A stretch of DNA of 64,000 nucleotides from Actinomycetaceae bacterium zg-1166 (GTDB lineage: Bacteria > Actinomycetota > Actinomycetes > Actinomycetales > Actinomycetaceae), in assembly GCA_015679245.1 (NCBI GenBank), contig CP064953.1, positions 992,001 to 1,056,000 of the forward strand, in the 5' to 3' direction. A model generated the notes under the pieces. It saw only the letters and a program-made list of their open reading frames with translations. It ran no database searches and was not told the DNA's origin. Position 1 is the first letter of the stretch; each line of letters starts with the position of its first letter. Positions 51,855 through 59,394 of the stretch are shown piece by piece. The position numbers and the translations under genes were made by a program.

Positions 51855-52234
51855 AACCCGTAACCATAAGCTTTTGCCCGCCACCTATCCCCATCACGAG
51901 CAGTCTTCTTGGAGTGGCAGGCCTTGCACAACGCCTGCAAGTTAGTCTCGTCGTGGGTGCCGCCATGCTGTAGGGGAATAATGTGGTCAACCTCGGTTGC
52001 TGGGGTGATCCTGCCGTGCTCCTGGCAGTGAGCACACACCGGGTAGGCGGCGATGTATCGGTTGCGGATCTTTCGCCACGCATGGTCGTAACGCTTGTTG
52101 ATCGCTGGGTCGCGCCTTGACCTGTAGTCTTTGGCTTCTGCTTGCTCGAGGTGGGAGTGCTGGTCGCAGTAGCGGGTGTGGGTCAGGCCTGGGCAGCCAG
52201 GATGTTTACACGGGTGCGCTGGTTTTCTTGGCAC
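51851..52234 (-). CDS. HNH endonuclease
   Basis: 127 residues from GTG 52234, GGAGG eight bases upstream. Cys pairs CKHPGCPGLTHTRYCDQH and CAHCQEHG flank the HNH core TEVDHIIPLQHGGTHDETNL then QALCKACHSKKTARDGDRWR. HNH proteins next to terS stimulate cos cleavage by terminase in HK97-like phages. A frameshifted relative lies at 17479. Confidence 0.92.
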   Translation of the reverse strand: MPRKPAHPCKHPGCPGLTHTRYCDQHSHLEQAEAKDYRSRRDPAINKRYDHAWRKIRNRYIAAYPVCAHCQEHGRITPATEVDHIIPLQHGGTHDETNLQALCKACHSKKTARDGDRWRAKAYGYGF

Positions 52235-52258
52235 TACTCCCACCTCCACCCCAGGTAC

Positions 52259-52301
52259 GGCGAAGCCCCAGCTTCCCGAGGTGGGGTGCTGGGGCTTTGC
52301 C
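52259..52301. terminator. Strong stem-loop between HNH and sigma-like genes
   Basis: GGCGAAGCCCCAGC and GCTGGGGCTTTGCC form a 14-base stem with one mismatch. It ends the transcript from the upstream replication genes or insulates the HNH-terS message. Confidence 0.7.
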
Positions 52302-52385
52302 TAGTAATCAACCACTTACAGTATGACAGGCCCAAACACTGGTTTCCATCGCAAGTTTCGGACACTTTCCAACGCTTGGGTTCAC

Positions 52386-52847
52386 TTAGGCTGTCTTCCC
52401 GTACAGGGCGTGGGAGAGTTTTTCCAGCGCCCGGTTTTTCTTCCGGTACGCGCTGTCGCGCTCTACGTAGAAGCGCTCACACACCTGGTCAACACACTCT
52501 TCGCGGCTTCCTTCGGTGAGGAAGAAGGCTTCGAGCACGAACCGGTCGTCCTCGGACAGGACTTCCCAGGCGGGTAGGAACCACGCCATGTACTGGCGCG
52601 CTTGTACGTAGCGGGCTCGGTACAGGTCGATACGGTCTAAGGTGGCGGCGATGCGGCGCTCGCCGGCGTGGAGGTCACCTGATGGTGGGGTGCCATCCAT
52701 CCTGGGGCTAGCGGGACTGGCTAGGTCATCGTAGGCGTCTTTGACCTGCTGGTCAGTGGTCTCGATGACCTGTTCCATCACAGCGAAGTCCTGCAACGCG
52801 GCGATGGCTGCCTTGCGGGTGTCGAGGTATTTGGTCATCACATGCAT
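52386..52847 (-). CDS. Sigma-70-like / ArpU-type phage transcription regulator
   Basis: 153 residues. The C-terminal half WEVLSEDDRFVLEAFFLTEG, SREECVDQVCERFYVERDSA and YRKKNRALEKLSHALYG reads like sigma region 4 (RVLELRF, then helix-turn-helix with a basic recognition helix), the pattern of ArpU/RinA/DUF1492 activators of late genes. The N-terminal half is helical. Start shares a base with the SNF2 gene stop (TGATG). As the last early gene before the packaging genes, it is the best candidate to switch on late transcription and possibly to act on the element E repeats (inference). Confidence 0.75.
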   Translation of the reverse strand: MHVMTKYLDTRKAAIAALQDFAVMEQVIETTDQQVKDAYDDLASPASPRMDGTPPSGDLHAGERRIAATLDRIDLYRARYVQARQYMAWFLPAWEVLSEDDRFVLEAFFLTEGSREECVDQVCERFYVERDSAYRKKNRALEKLSHALYGKTA

Positions 52848-54202
52848 CAGTGGTTCTCCTTTAGTTCGGTGGTGACCGCGTCAATCAACGCAGCCTGAGT
52901 CATGTCCTTCGCCTCCAGGGCTTTAAGGACGGCTTGGTCGAGAGTGTTGTGCGTGGCGAGGTGGGTAATAGTCACAGGGTTTGGCTGGCCTTGCCGGTAC
53001 AGGCGGGCGTTGGTCTGCTGGTACAGCTCCAAGCTCCAGGTCAGCGAGAACCACACCAACAAATGCCCGCCGGTTTGGAGGTTGAGTCCGTGCCCAGCTG
53101 AGGCCGGGTGAATCAACGCGAGCGGAATCTGACGCGCATTCCACGCCTTGATGTCCCTGCTGGTCTTGAGCTCCCGAGCCTCAGGGAAGCGCTCGCAGAT
53201 GCGGGCGGCGTCGTGTTTGAACCAGTACGCCACTAGCAGGGGCTGACCGTTCGCCGCCTCCACGAGGTCTTCAAGCGCGTCGAGCTTGCGGTCGTGAACC
53301 TCGATCACATTGCCGTGTTCGTCGTAGATCGCACCAGAGGCGAGCTGCAAGAGCTTGCCGGAAAGGGCTGCGGCGTTCGCGGCGTCGATAACCTGCCCAT
53401 CCAGGTCGAGCACCATCTCGTCCCGCAACCGCTCATACGCTTCGCGCTCCCTGTCATCCAGAGTGACGTCAGTGGTGGTGACCGTGAGTTCGGGCAATTG
53501 GAGGTGGTCGGTGGTGCGCATCGACAACGTGATGTCACCGATCGCGGCATAGATTTCGTCCTCAGCACCCACGCGGGGTTTGTAAGTGAAGATCTGCATG
53601 CCGTTGCGTTTGTCGGGGGTGAACCAGCGGTTGCGGTAGTGGGAGATGAACCTGCCGAGACGCTGGCCTTCATCCAGCAGACGGAACTGCGCCCACAAGT
53701 CCATCAACCCATTCGAGGCTGGCGTGCCGGTCAGCCCCACGATCCGGTTGATTTCCGATCTCACGGTGGTGAGGGCTTTGAAGCGCTGCGCCCGGTGATT
53801 CTTGAAGCTGGAGAGTTCGTCGATGACGACCATGTCGAACGACCACGCGCCACCGAGCTGTTTGACCAGCCAGGGGACGTTCTCCCGGTTGATGACCGTC
53901 ACCATCGCGTTCCTGGCGAGGGCGTCTAGCCGATCCTGCTTTGCGCCGATGGCGATCGCAATCGTCAGGCCTGCGAGGTGATCCCATTTCGCTGCCTCAG
54001 TGGGCCACGTGTCTCGGGCGACGCGTAGTGGGGCGATGATCAACACCCGCCGCACCAGGAAGGAGTCCAGCAGCAGGTTCCAGATCGCCGTCAGGGTGAT
54101 GACGGTCTTGCCGAGTCCCATCCCGAGCAGGATCGCGGCCTGCGGGTGGGTTTCGATGAAGGCGGTGGCCTGGGCTTGGTAGTTATGCGGTGTGTAGCGC
54201 AT
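52847..54202 (-). CDS. SNF2-type DEAD/DEAH helicase
   Basis: 451 residues from ATG 54202 (GGAGG six bases upstream). Motif I in AILLGMGLGKTVITLTAIWN, motif II DELS in FDMVVIDELSSFKNHRAQRF, motif III LTGTPASNGLMDLWAQFRLL, and C-terminal LIHPASAGHGLNLQTGGHLL with RLYRQGQPNPVTITHLATHN. Phage SNF2 helicases in this replication module are thought to remodel DNA or protein on replicating phage DNA. Overlaps the VRR-NUC gene by 20 bases. Confidence 0.95.
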   Translation of the reverse strand: MRYTPHNYQAQATAFIETHPQAAILLGMGLGKTVITLTAIWNLLLDSFLVRRVLIIAPLRVARDTWPTEAAKWDHLAGLTIAIAIGAKQDRLDALARNAMVTVINRENVPWLVKQLGGAWSFDMVVIDELSSFKNHRAQRFKALTTVRSEINRIVGLTGTPASNGLMDLWAQFRLLDEGQRLGRFISHYRNRWFTPDKRNGMQIFTYKPRVGAEDEIYAAIGDITLSMRTTDHLQLPELTVTTTDVTLDDREREAYERLRDEMVLDLDGQVIDAANAAALSGKLLQLASGAIYDEHGNVIEVHDRKLDALEDLVEAANGQPLLVAYWFKHDAARICERFPEARELKTSRDIKAWNARQIPLALIHPASAGHGLNLQTGGHLLVWFSLTWSLELYQQTNARLYRQGQPNPVTITHLATHNTLDQAVLKALEAKDMTQAALIDAVTTELKENH

Positions 54203-54461
54203 CGAGCACCTCCTCAACGCCAGCCAGACTGTCGACGACAAGCACGCTCATGCCGTGATCCTTGAGCTGCCTGATGCGGCGGTTTTGGATGGGGCGTGGG
54301 AGGCGTCCGGGTGCTTTGAGTTCGACGAAGATGACGCGTCCGCGATGGATGCAGATGCGGTCTGGAACCCCTGCGGTGCCGGGGCTGGTGAATTTCCAGC
54401 ACAGGCCACCGATTGCCTCGACGGCTTTTTTCAAGTGTTGTTCGATTGCTTGCTCGTTCAT
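54183..54461 (-). CDS. VRR-NUC domain nuclease
   Basis: 92 residues, MNEQAIEQHLKKAVEAIGGL, with the PD-(D/E)xK-like core: FTSPGTAGVPDRICIHRGRV, IFVELKAPG (catalytic ExK) and QNRRIRQLKDHGMSVLVVDS. It is the short stand-alone VRR-NUC common in phages, which cuts branched DNA. Placed beside SNF2 as in many Gram-positive phages. Confidence 0.93.
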   Translation of the reverse strand: MNEQAIEQHLKKAVEAIGGLCWKFTSPGTAGVPDRICIHRGRVIFVELKAPGRLPRPIQNRRIRQLKDHGMSVLVVDSLAGVEEVLDALHTA

Positions 54462-54483
54462 CGTTGTGTCCTCTCTTGTGAGA

Positions 54484-54588
54484 GGCCCATGACGACCTAT
54501 GACGATGCGATATGGACTTTTCCTAAGGGCTATGTTTTCTGCCCTATAGCAAACTCACATATGGGTCGTCATAGGTCGTCATAAGGCC
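54484..54588. repeat. Inverted and tandem repeats with core TCGTCATAGG
   Basis: The left arm reads GGCCCATGACGACCTATGAC (54484-54505) and the right arm TCGTCATAGGTCGTCATAAG (54566-54588); they are reverse complements except one base. Each arm holds two copies of TCGTCATAGG or its complement. About 60 AT-richer bases lie between, in the only sizeable gap of the replication cluster, next to the primase-helicase stop. Confidence 0.75.
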
Positions 54589-54596
54589 CGTCTGGC

Positions 54597-56861
54597 TTAG
54601 TTGTCGAACTCGTTCTTCAAGGCCAAACCGTGGACGAACATGCCGTGCATCGTCTTTTTACGTGTGAAGCCGTGGTGTTCGACGGTGGCGTTGAAATCGA
54701 CCATGGGGCGCGCCCACCCTGATGTGGACATCGCCCACGCCCGATAGGCCTGATACAAATCCCCAGCCCGCTCCGACAACCCAGGATCGAGGTCGCAGTT
54801 GGCGTCAAGGAACTGGGCGAACCAGTTGTTTTCCTCCCGATACGCCGCTGATGCCTCCACCACTCGGGCAGGTGCCTTCAGGTGGTAGTCCTCGGCGTGG
54901 ATGAGGCGCGCGCCCTCCATAATCCAGGTCAAGATCGCCCCGCCTGCCTGCTTGTAGAGGTAGTCGGCGTAGTTCTTGATGTCGCTGTCGCCTTCGATCT
55001 TCGCCTCGAAGGGGATGACAATCAGCCGCCGCCAAATACCTGCGTCCATCGCACCCACCCTGGGCAGATGGTTCGTGTACAAGATCAGGGTGTGGGAGGG
55101 GGTGAAGGCAAACGGTGCCTTGTACTTCTTCTCCGCATAAATCTGATCGGTCGAGGCGAGCTGTTTGACCACGGAGGTGGACATGCGCACGCCTTCCTCA
55201 GACTCGGCGGAAATGATCAGCCGTTTGCCTTTGGCCTCAGCCAGCTCCGGTTTAACGTTGCGCATCCCACCGATCGTGAGCACATCAGCGCTCATGTTGC
55301 CCGCGTAGGTGCCCAAAACTCTGGCAATGGTGTTCCAAAACGTGGATTTGCCGTTACGGCCATCCCCATAGGCGATGACCAGCGCCTCGACGAACACCTG
55401 CCCGATCGCGGCCAGGCCGACAATGCGCTGCACATAGGAGATGAGCTCGGCATCGCCCTGGAAGAACACCTCGAGGGCTTCCTGCCACAGGTGCGCACCG
55501 TCGGTGCCCGGGTCGAGGCTGGTCTGCTTCGTCACCAGATCGGCCGGGTCATGGTCGCGGCGCGATATGGCTCCGTGGCGCAGATCGTAAGTGCCTGATG
55601 GGGTGTTGAGCAGGTACGGGTCGGCATCGAGCTGCTCGGGGCTGGTGAGCAGCATCGGGCGGGCCTCTTTCAGGCAGTTTGTGATCGACCGCGACTCCCT
55701 GCGTTTGAGCGCATAGGCCACATACGCTCTCGCGTCCTCAAATGCCGCGAATGCGTCGCGTTGGGCTTGGGTGAACATGCCTTGGGCTTTCGTTTTGGAC
55801 ATGGAGGCGAGCACCATGTCGGCACCGGTCGCGGCCATTTGGTCTTTCGCGTCCTCGAGCAGTGCGTGTGCCTCGGCGAGTTGGCGCTCAGTCAGTTCCT
55901 GAGCAACAGCCTGGGCTGCGGGCGCGGACTCGTACCAAACACCCGCGTAGTACACGAGCCAATCGGTCGCCTCCGAATACCGCAACGTGTCAGGATACGC
56001 CGCTTTCAGTGCTTGGGCTTGGCCAACATCGCTATAGTCCCCGGGCCGCACCGACCCCAGGCTCGCCTCGTACTCGTCGGGTGGCAGATAGCCCGGTTCG
56101 GATTCGACCCCCTTGGCGAAGCGGGTGGCCGAGCGCCAGATCGCCTCCACCTCCGCCTCCGGCAAGGGTGGGTGGCACCTCGCAGCCTTGCGATCAAACA
56201 GCGCTCGCGCCTCCGGTGTCATGCCGAGCCGGATTAGGAGCTTGCCTGCGAACCTGGACAGGGTGGCGTTACGCACCCCCTCCTCGATCGCCTGCGTGCC
56301 CTCATCCCACTCGGCGAACAACTGCTCATCGAGGGCATCGGCCAGCCACTGCTCAATCGTCGAATCACCTTCATGGGAGATGACCTCGGGTGCAGGGTGG
56401 CCGTAGATGAACCGACCCGCATCCACGGCGTTTGGGTCGAAAAACTCGAACCTGGCAGCGAGCTGCTTCTTCAGCCCCGCATAGGTCTCGGCATCCGTGA
56501 CTGGCGTGATTGGGAAGTAGACGTGGAAACGCGGCCGCGCCGACTGCGTGCCCTTCGCCCGCATGTGGTTGCGCGACGTGGCGGTCATGAACCCCACCCC
56601 CGGCAACAGTCCGGCAAGAGCTTCTGGGGTGACCCACTCGTCGGGACTCTCGCTGTGGGAGTTGTCCACGTCCATCACCAGACAGTCCGAGCTGAGGAAA
56701 TTGGCTGATGAGCGCCGCCCGCCCTGATACTCACCCGCCACGTGATCAAGGCTCGCGACCGCATCCAGGTCAGCCACAGTGGCGACCTCGTGCCGGTTCG
56801 GGTAGACGATGTTGTTCTGCTGGCCTGCGACAGTGGCGGTGTACATGGTCATCAATGTCAT
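54597..56861 (-). CDS. Phage primase-helicase (PriCT/D5 N and SF3 helicase)
   Basis: 754 residues. N-terminal archaeo-eukaryotic primase-like part (SSDCLVMDVDNSHSESPDEW, ARPRFHVYFPITPVTDAETY, DAGRFIYGHP), a PriCT-like helical stretch (RNATLSRFAGKLLIRLG), then a D5-type superfamily 3 helicase with Walker A YGDGRNGKSTFWNTIARVLG, Walker B-like AKGKRLIISAESEEG and motif C HTLILYTNHLPRVGAMDAGI. It opens the origin and primes replication. Its start overlaps the DUF4406 stop by four bases. Confidence 0.93.
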   Translation of the reverse strand: MTLMTMYTATVAGQQNNIVYPNRHEVATVADLDAVASLDHVAGEYQGGRRSSANFLSSDCLVMDVDNSHSESPDEWVTPEALAGLLPGVGFMTATSRNHMRAKGTQSARPRFHVYFPITPVTDAETYAGLKKQLAARFEFFDPNAVDAGRFIYGHPAPEVISHEGDSTIEQWLADALDEQLFAEWDEGTQAIEEGVRNATLSRFAGKLLIRLGMTPEARALFDRKAARCHPPLPEAEVEAIWRSATRFAKGVESEPGYLPPDEYEASLGSVRPGDYSDVGQAQALKAAYPDTLRYSEATDWLVYYAGVWYESAPAAQAVAQELTERQLAEAHALLEDAKDQMAATGADMVLASMSKTKAQGMFTQAQRDAFAAFEDARAYVAYALKRRESRSITNCLKEARPMLLTSPEQLDADPYLLNTPSGTYDLRHGAISRRDHDPADLVTKQTSLDPGTDGAHLWQEALEVFFQGDAELISYVQRIVGLAAIGQVFVEALVIAYGDGRNGKSTFWNTIARVLGTYAGNMSADVLTIGGMRNVKPELAEAKGKRLIISAESEEGVRMSTSVVKQLASTDQIYAEKKYKAPFAFTPSHTLILYTNHLPRVGAMDAGIWRRLIVIPFEAKIEGDSDIKNYADYLYKQAGGAILTWIMEGARLIHAEDYHLKAPARVVEASAAYREENNWFAQFLDANCDLDPGLSERAGDLYQAYRAWAMSTSGWARPMVDFNATVEHHGFTRKKTMHGMFVHGLALKNEFDN

Positions 56862-57304
56862 AGGGCGACCTCCTCAAAATCGGCCGAAAAATACTTCACG
56901 GGTAGGTCGAGGTGGTGGGCCCACTCGATTTCGGCGCGCATCCCCACCGATACCCGGGCTGTATACACCCAGATCGCCTCACACTTGGACAGCAGGACGC
57001 GGTTGAAAAACATCGCCAACTCCCGCTCAGATGGGTCATCATCGTTCATGAATTGGGGGTAGTGCAGGTGAGGTGCCAACGGAATCTTGCACTTAGCTAC
57101 GGCATACGCACAGAACGCGCGCGCCACCACAAGATTCGCGTCCACGTCACCCGAATAGGGTGAGCAGATATAGACCAAGGGCCGGTAGCCATACTCAGCC
57201 CGCTGCACGTTTTTCAGGGCTTTGAACGCTGTCGGATCCGGGTAGCCCTCTGTGTTGCGGGGCGAAAACCCCACATCCAGGCTCGACAAAACAGTGGCAG
57301 TCAT
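56858..57304 (-). CDS. DUF4406-like protein (nucleoside 2-deoxyribosyltransferase fold)
   Basis: 148 residues. RPLVYICSPYSGDVDANLVV is the usual opening strand and loop of the fold, followed by KCKIPLAPHLHYPQFMNDDD, CEAIWVYTARVSVGMRAEIE and a final strand. Members are predicted to act on nucleotides or their sugars; a role in phage DNA modification or NAD metabolism is not proved. Overlaps the antirepressor and primase genes by four bases each, so it belongs to the replication message. Relic at 11348. Confidence 0.88.
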   Translation of the reverse strand: MTATVLSSLDVGFSPRNTEGYPDPTAFKALKNVQRAEYGYRPLVYICSPYSGDVDANLVVARAFCAYAVAKCKIPLAPHLHYPQFMNDDDPSERELAMFFNRVLLSKCEAIWVYTARVSVGMRAEIEWAHHLDLPVKYFSADFEEVAL

Positions 57305-58071
57305 CGAACATCACCGCCGTTTTGCTCAATCACGGGCAGCAGGCCGAGCTGGTTTTTCAGCAGGTCGTAGATGAACAGGCGACCCTTTTGGGTCCAGTAC
57401 ATGTGGGTGCGGGTTTTACCCTCGTCGTACTCGTGGGTTTTGGACTGGGTGTATCCCTGCTCGGCGAACCGTGCGTAGAGGAACCAGCGTCCGGATTGGC
57501 GAAACTGCACACCCTGCTCATGCAGGATCTGATTCATCCGCTTCGCGCTCAATCCGTAGTCTTTGGCGATCTCGGTCGTGGTCAGCAACGAGTCTGACTG
57601 CAACACGATGTCGTAGTAGGAAATCTTCGGCGCTGCTTCGAGAAGGGCTTGTTCTGCGGCCAGCCGCTTGGCTCGCTCGGCACGTAGCTGGACGATCGCC
57701 CGCTCCAAAAACTCGTCATTGTCCAAGAGTTTGTCGATCGCGTACATGCCAGTCCGGCGGATCGTGGGCAACACCTCATCAACCACCCAAACCTCGAACT
57801 GCTGCGCCGCCGGGAGCTTGGAGGACATGATGAGCCGGTACAAGTCACCTTCGGTGATGAAGCGGGCTTCCTGAGTACGTCCCAGCGCATCGACGATGGG
57901 GTAACGAAACGGAACCCCACGACAATGACCCTGAATTGCCTTGTTGGTATTGGTGTATCCGAGTGCGGAGGCGACGTCCCTGCCACAGAAATAGACCGTG
58001 CCCTCCTGCTCGATGGTGCGGATCGTTCCGAAGGCATCATTCGTGAATGCCTGGAGAGTATTGGCAGCCAT
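57301..58071 (-). CDS. Phage antirepressor (BRO-N and KilA-C/ANT domains)
   Basis: 256 residues from ATG 58071, AAGGAG six bases upstream. The BRO-N domain (MAANTLQAFTNDAFGTIRTI, VYFCGRDVASALGYTNTNKA, EARFITEGDLYRLIMSSKLP, VVDEVLPTIRRTGMYA) is joined to a C-terminal ANT domain (LLTTTEIAKDYGLSAKRMNQ, RWFLYARFAEQGYTQSKTHE, WTQKGRLFIYDLLKNQLGLL). It counters the lysogenic repressor or a defence switch. Its leader has a long hairpin that covers the ribosome-binding site. Confidence 0.93.
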   Translation of the reverse strand: MAANTLQAFTNDAFGTIRTIEQEGTVYFCGRDVASALGYTNTNKAIQGHCRGVPFRYPIVDALGRTQEARFITEGDLYRLIMSSKLPAAQQFEVWVVDEVLPTIRRTGMYAIDKLLDNDEFLERAIVQLRAERAKRLAAEQALLEAAPKISYYDIVLQSDSLLTTTEIAKDYGLSAKRMNQILHEQGVQFRQSGRWFLYARFAEQGYTQSKTHEYDEGKTRTHMYWTQKGRLFIYDLLKNQLGLLPVIEQNGGDVR

Positions 58072-58076
58072 GATCG

Positions 58077-58136
58077 GCTCCTTCCTAGGAAGCCGACAGA
58101 TGAACAATGCGGAAAGTTATGGCTTCCTACCAGGAG
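58077..58136 (-). promoter_or_regulatory. Leader hairpin covering the antirepressor ribosome-binding site
   Basis: On the minus strand TAGGAAGCC pairs with GGCTTCCTA around a 26-base loop, and flanking CTCC and GGAG extend the stem over the AAGGAG site. A nine-plus-four base stem with the site in its 3' arm, as in the leader at 24366-24405. Confidence 0.6.
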
Positions 58137-58163
58137 GGCTTCGAGCAGGCTGGATTTATAACC
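58133..58163 (-). promoter_or_regulatory. 31-bp leader/promoter box, copy 2
   Basis: Plus-strand ends are GGAGGGCTTCGAGC and GATTTATAACC, matching 24401-24431 at about 25 of 31 positions with no gaps. On the minus strand TATAAA could be the -10 of the antirepressor promoter. Between 58164 and 58342 I see no supported gene. Confidence 0.55.
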
Positions 58164-58342
58164 ACACACCGAAAACTGGGTTGGCACGGCTCTGAGCTGT
58201 GACATAACCTGGATGGCAACATGACCGGTTCCGCTACCCACCGAGGTGGGAGTCCAGGGCCGGTCTTCGTTGTTCTCAACCAAGGTCACCGGGGTGTTGG
58301 AGCCGCAACCGCAACCTGCGCCTGCGGAATCATCTTCCTGTT

Positions 58343-58373
58343 GACTCCCGGAGCATCGATCGAGCTATACTTG
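58343..58373 (+). promoter_or_regulatory. Promoter of the Abi_2 hairpin RNA and gene
   Basis: TTGACT (58343-58348) and TATACT (58368-58373) are separated by 19 bp. Transcription from it would start close to 58380, at the base of the hairpin. Confidence 0.65.
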
Positions 58374-58379
58374 ACTCAA

Positions 58380-58438
58380 TCGTTCAGCCCGCCTCGACTT
58401 CGGTCGGGAGTGGGCTGGATCTCTATTCAGGGTCGGAG
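58380..58438 (+). ncRNA. Hairpin RNA upstream of the Abi_2 gene
   Basis: CAGCCC pairs with GGGCTG, and within it CGAC and GTCG are capped by a TTCG tetraloop. The same architecture recurs before the Abi_2 relic at 11990-12040, with substitutions that mostly keep pairing. A structured RNA ahead of AbiF-type genes has been linked to toxin control in related systems; here it could act in cis as leader or as a separate short RNA. Confidence 0.6.
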
Positions 58439-58443
58439 CCAAC

Positions 58444-59391
58444 ATGAGCAAGCCGGTAAAACGAGCAGCGACAATCGCTCAACACATCGATCTGCTACGT
58501 TCTCGCGGTATGCAAGTCGATACCGACGTCGCATCACAATGGCTTAGTTTCGTCAGCTATTACCGGCTATCAGCGTATTGGTATCCTGCCCGACACGTCT
58601 CGGCACACGACGTACGCCAAGATACGTTCACACTGGGCACTCGTTTCAGTGATGCTGTTGCGCTTTACGAAGCAGATCGCAAACTACGTGCACTTGTGCA
58701 TGACGGAATGGAACGCGTCGAAATTGCGATGCGCACCCGCATAGGGGAAGCGCTGACCGCAACCGACCCACTCGCTTACACCGATCCGCAACGGTTTCGC
58801 CCGACGTTTAACCACAAGAAATGGATGACGACACTCGACAAGCGCATCAACCGTGCAGGCAGAAACAATGAAGCAATCAAGCATTACCGAGACTCCTACG
58901 ACAGCCAATACCCGTTTTGGGTACTAGCTGAGGTGCTCGATTTCGCTGACATTTCACGCCTTTACGAAGGATTACCGGCATCTGACCAGCGAAAAATCGC
59001 CGAGGACATGGGACTCGTCATCGACTTGACAGCACTGTCGAAAAACCAGCAACGCAAAACCAAACTCCAATCACCGCTCGTGCGATGGATGGAACAACTG
59101 AGTATCGTCCGTAACTTCTGTGCACACCACGCCAGGCTGTGGAACAAATCCTTCGCCCCGGCACCGACAGCAGCATTACGAACGCTCCCACAATTCGCGT
59201 CGCTGCCCCTCGGGCAAAGCGGACAAATATTCGGTGTCCTCACTGTTATGGCGGGGCTCATCCGCGTCACATCGCCAGGAACAACCTGGCCAAACAAAAT
59301 CAGCAGCCTCATTAACAACGAGTTCTTAGCAAACCCTCTTGTCAACCCCACCAGTTTGGGCCTACCAGAAAACTGGAATCACAGCTTCTAA
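58444..59391 (+). CDS. Abi_2 family (AbiD/AbiF) abortive-infection protein with HEPN motif
   Basis: 315 residues from ATG 58444, GGAG five bases upstream. N-terminal Abi_2 blocks: HIDLLRSRGMQVDTDVASQW, FVSYYRLSAYWYPARH, then EADRKLRALVHDGMERVEIA, MRTRIGEAL. The C-terminal half holds QLSIVRNFCAHHARLWNKSF, where Arg223 and His228 form the R-x4-H signature of HEPN ribonucleases. The protein is therefore a likely RNase toxin that stops growth on infection. Plus-strand cargo between the antirepressor and the DNA polymerase; its stop is three bases from the polymerase stop. Confidence 0.9.
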   Translation: MSKPVKRAATIAQHIDLLRSRGMQVDTDVASQWLSFVSYYRLSAYWYPARHVSAHDVRQDTFTLGTRFSDAVALYEADRKLRALVHDGMERVEIAMRTRIGEALTATDPLAYTDPQRFRPTFNHKKWMTTLDKRINRAGRNNEAIKHYRDSYDSQYPFWVLAEVLDFADISRLYEGLPASDQRKIAEDMGLVIDLTALSKNQQRKTKLQSPLVRWMEQLSIVRNFCAHHARLWNKSFAPAPTAALRTLPQFASLPLGQSGQIFGVLTVMAGLIRVTSPGTTWPNKISSLINNEFLANPLVNPTSLGLPENWNHSF

Positions 59392-59394
59392 CTG

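Noticed and set aside
57582-58289. Minus-strand frame of 235 codons overlapping the antirepressor start
   Set aside because: It reads the antirepressor in the wrong frame and has no ribosome-binding site or family resemblance.
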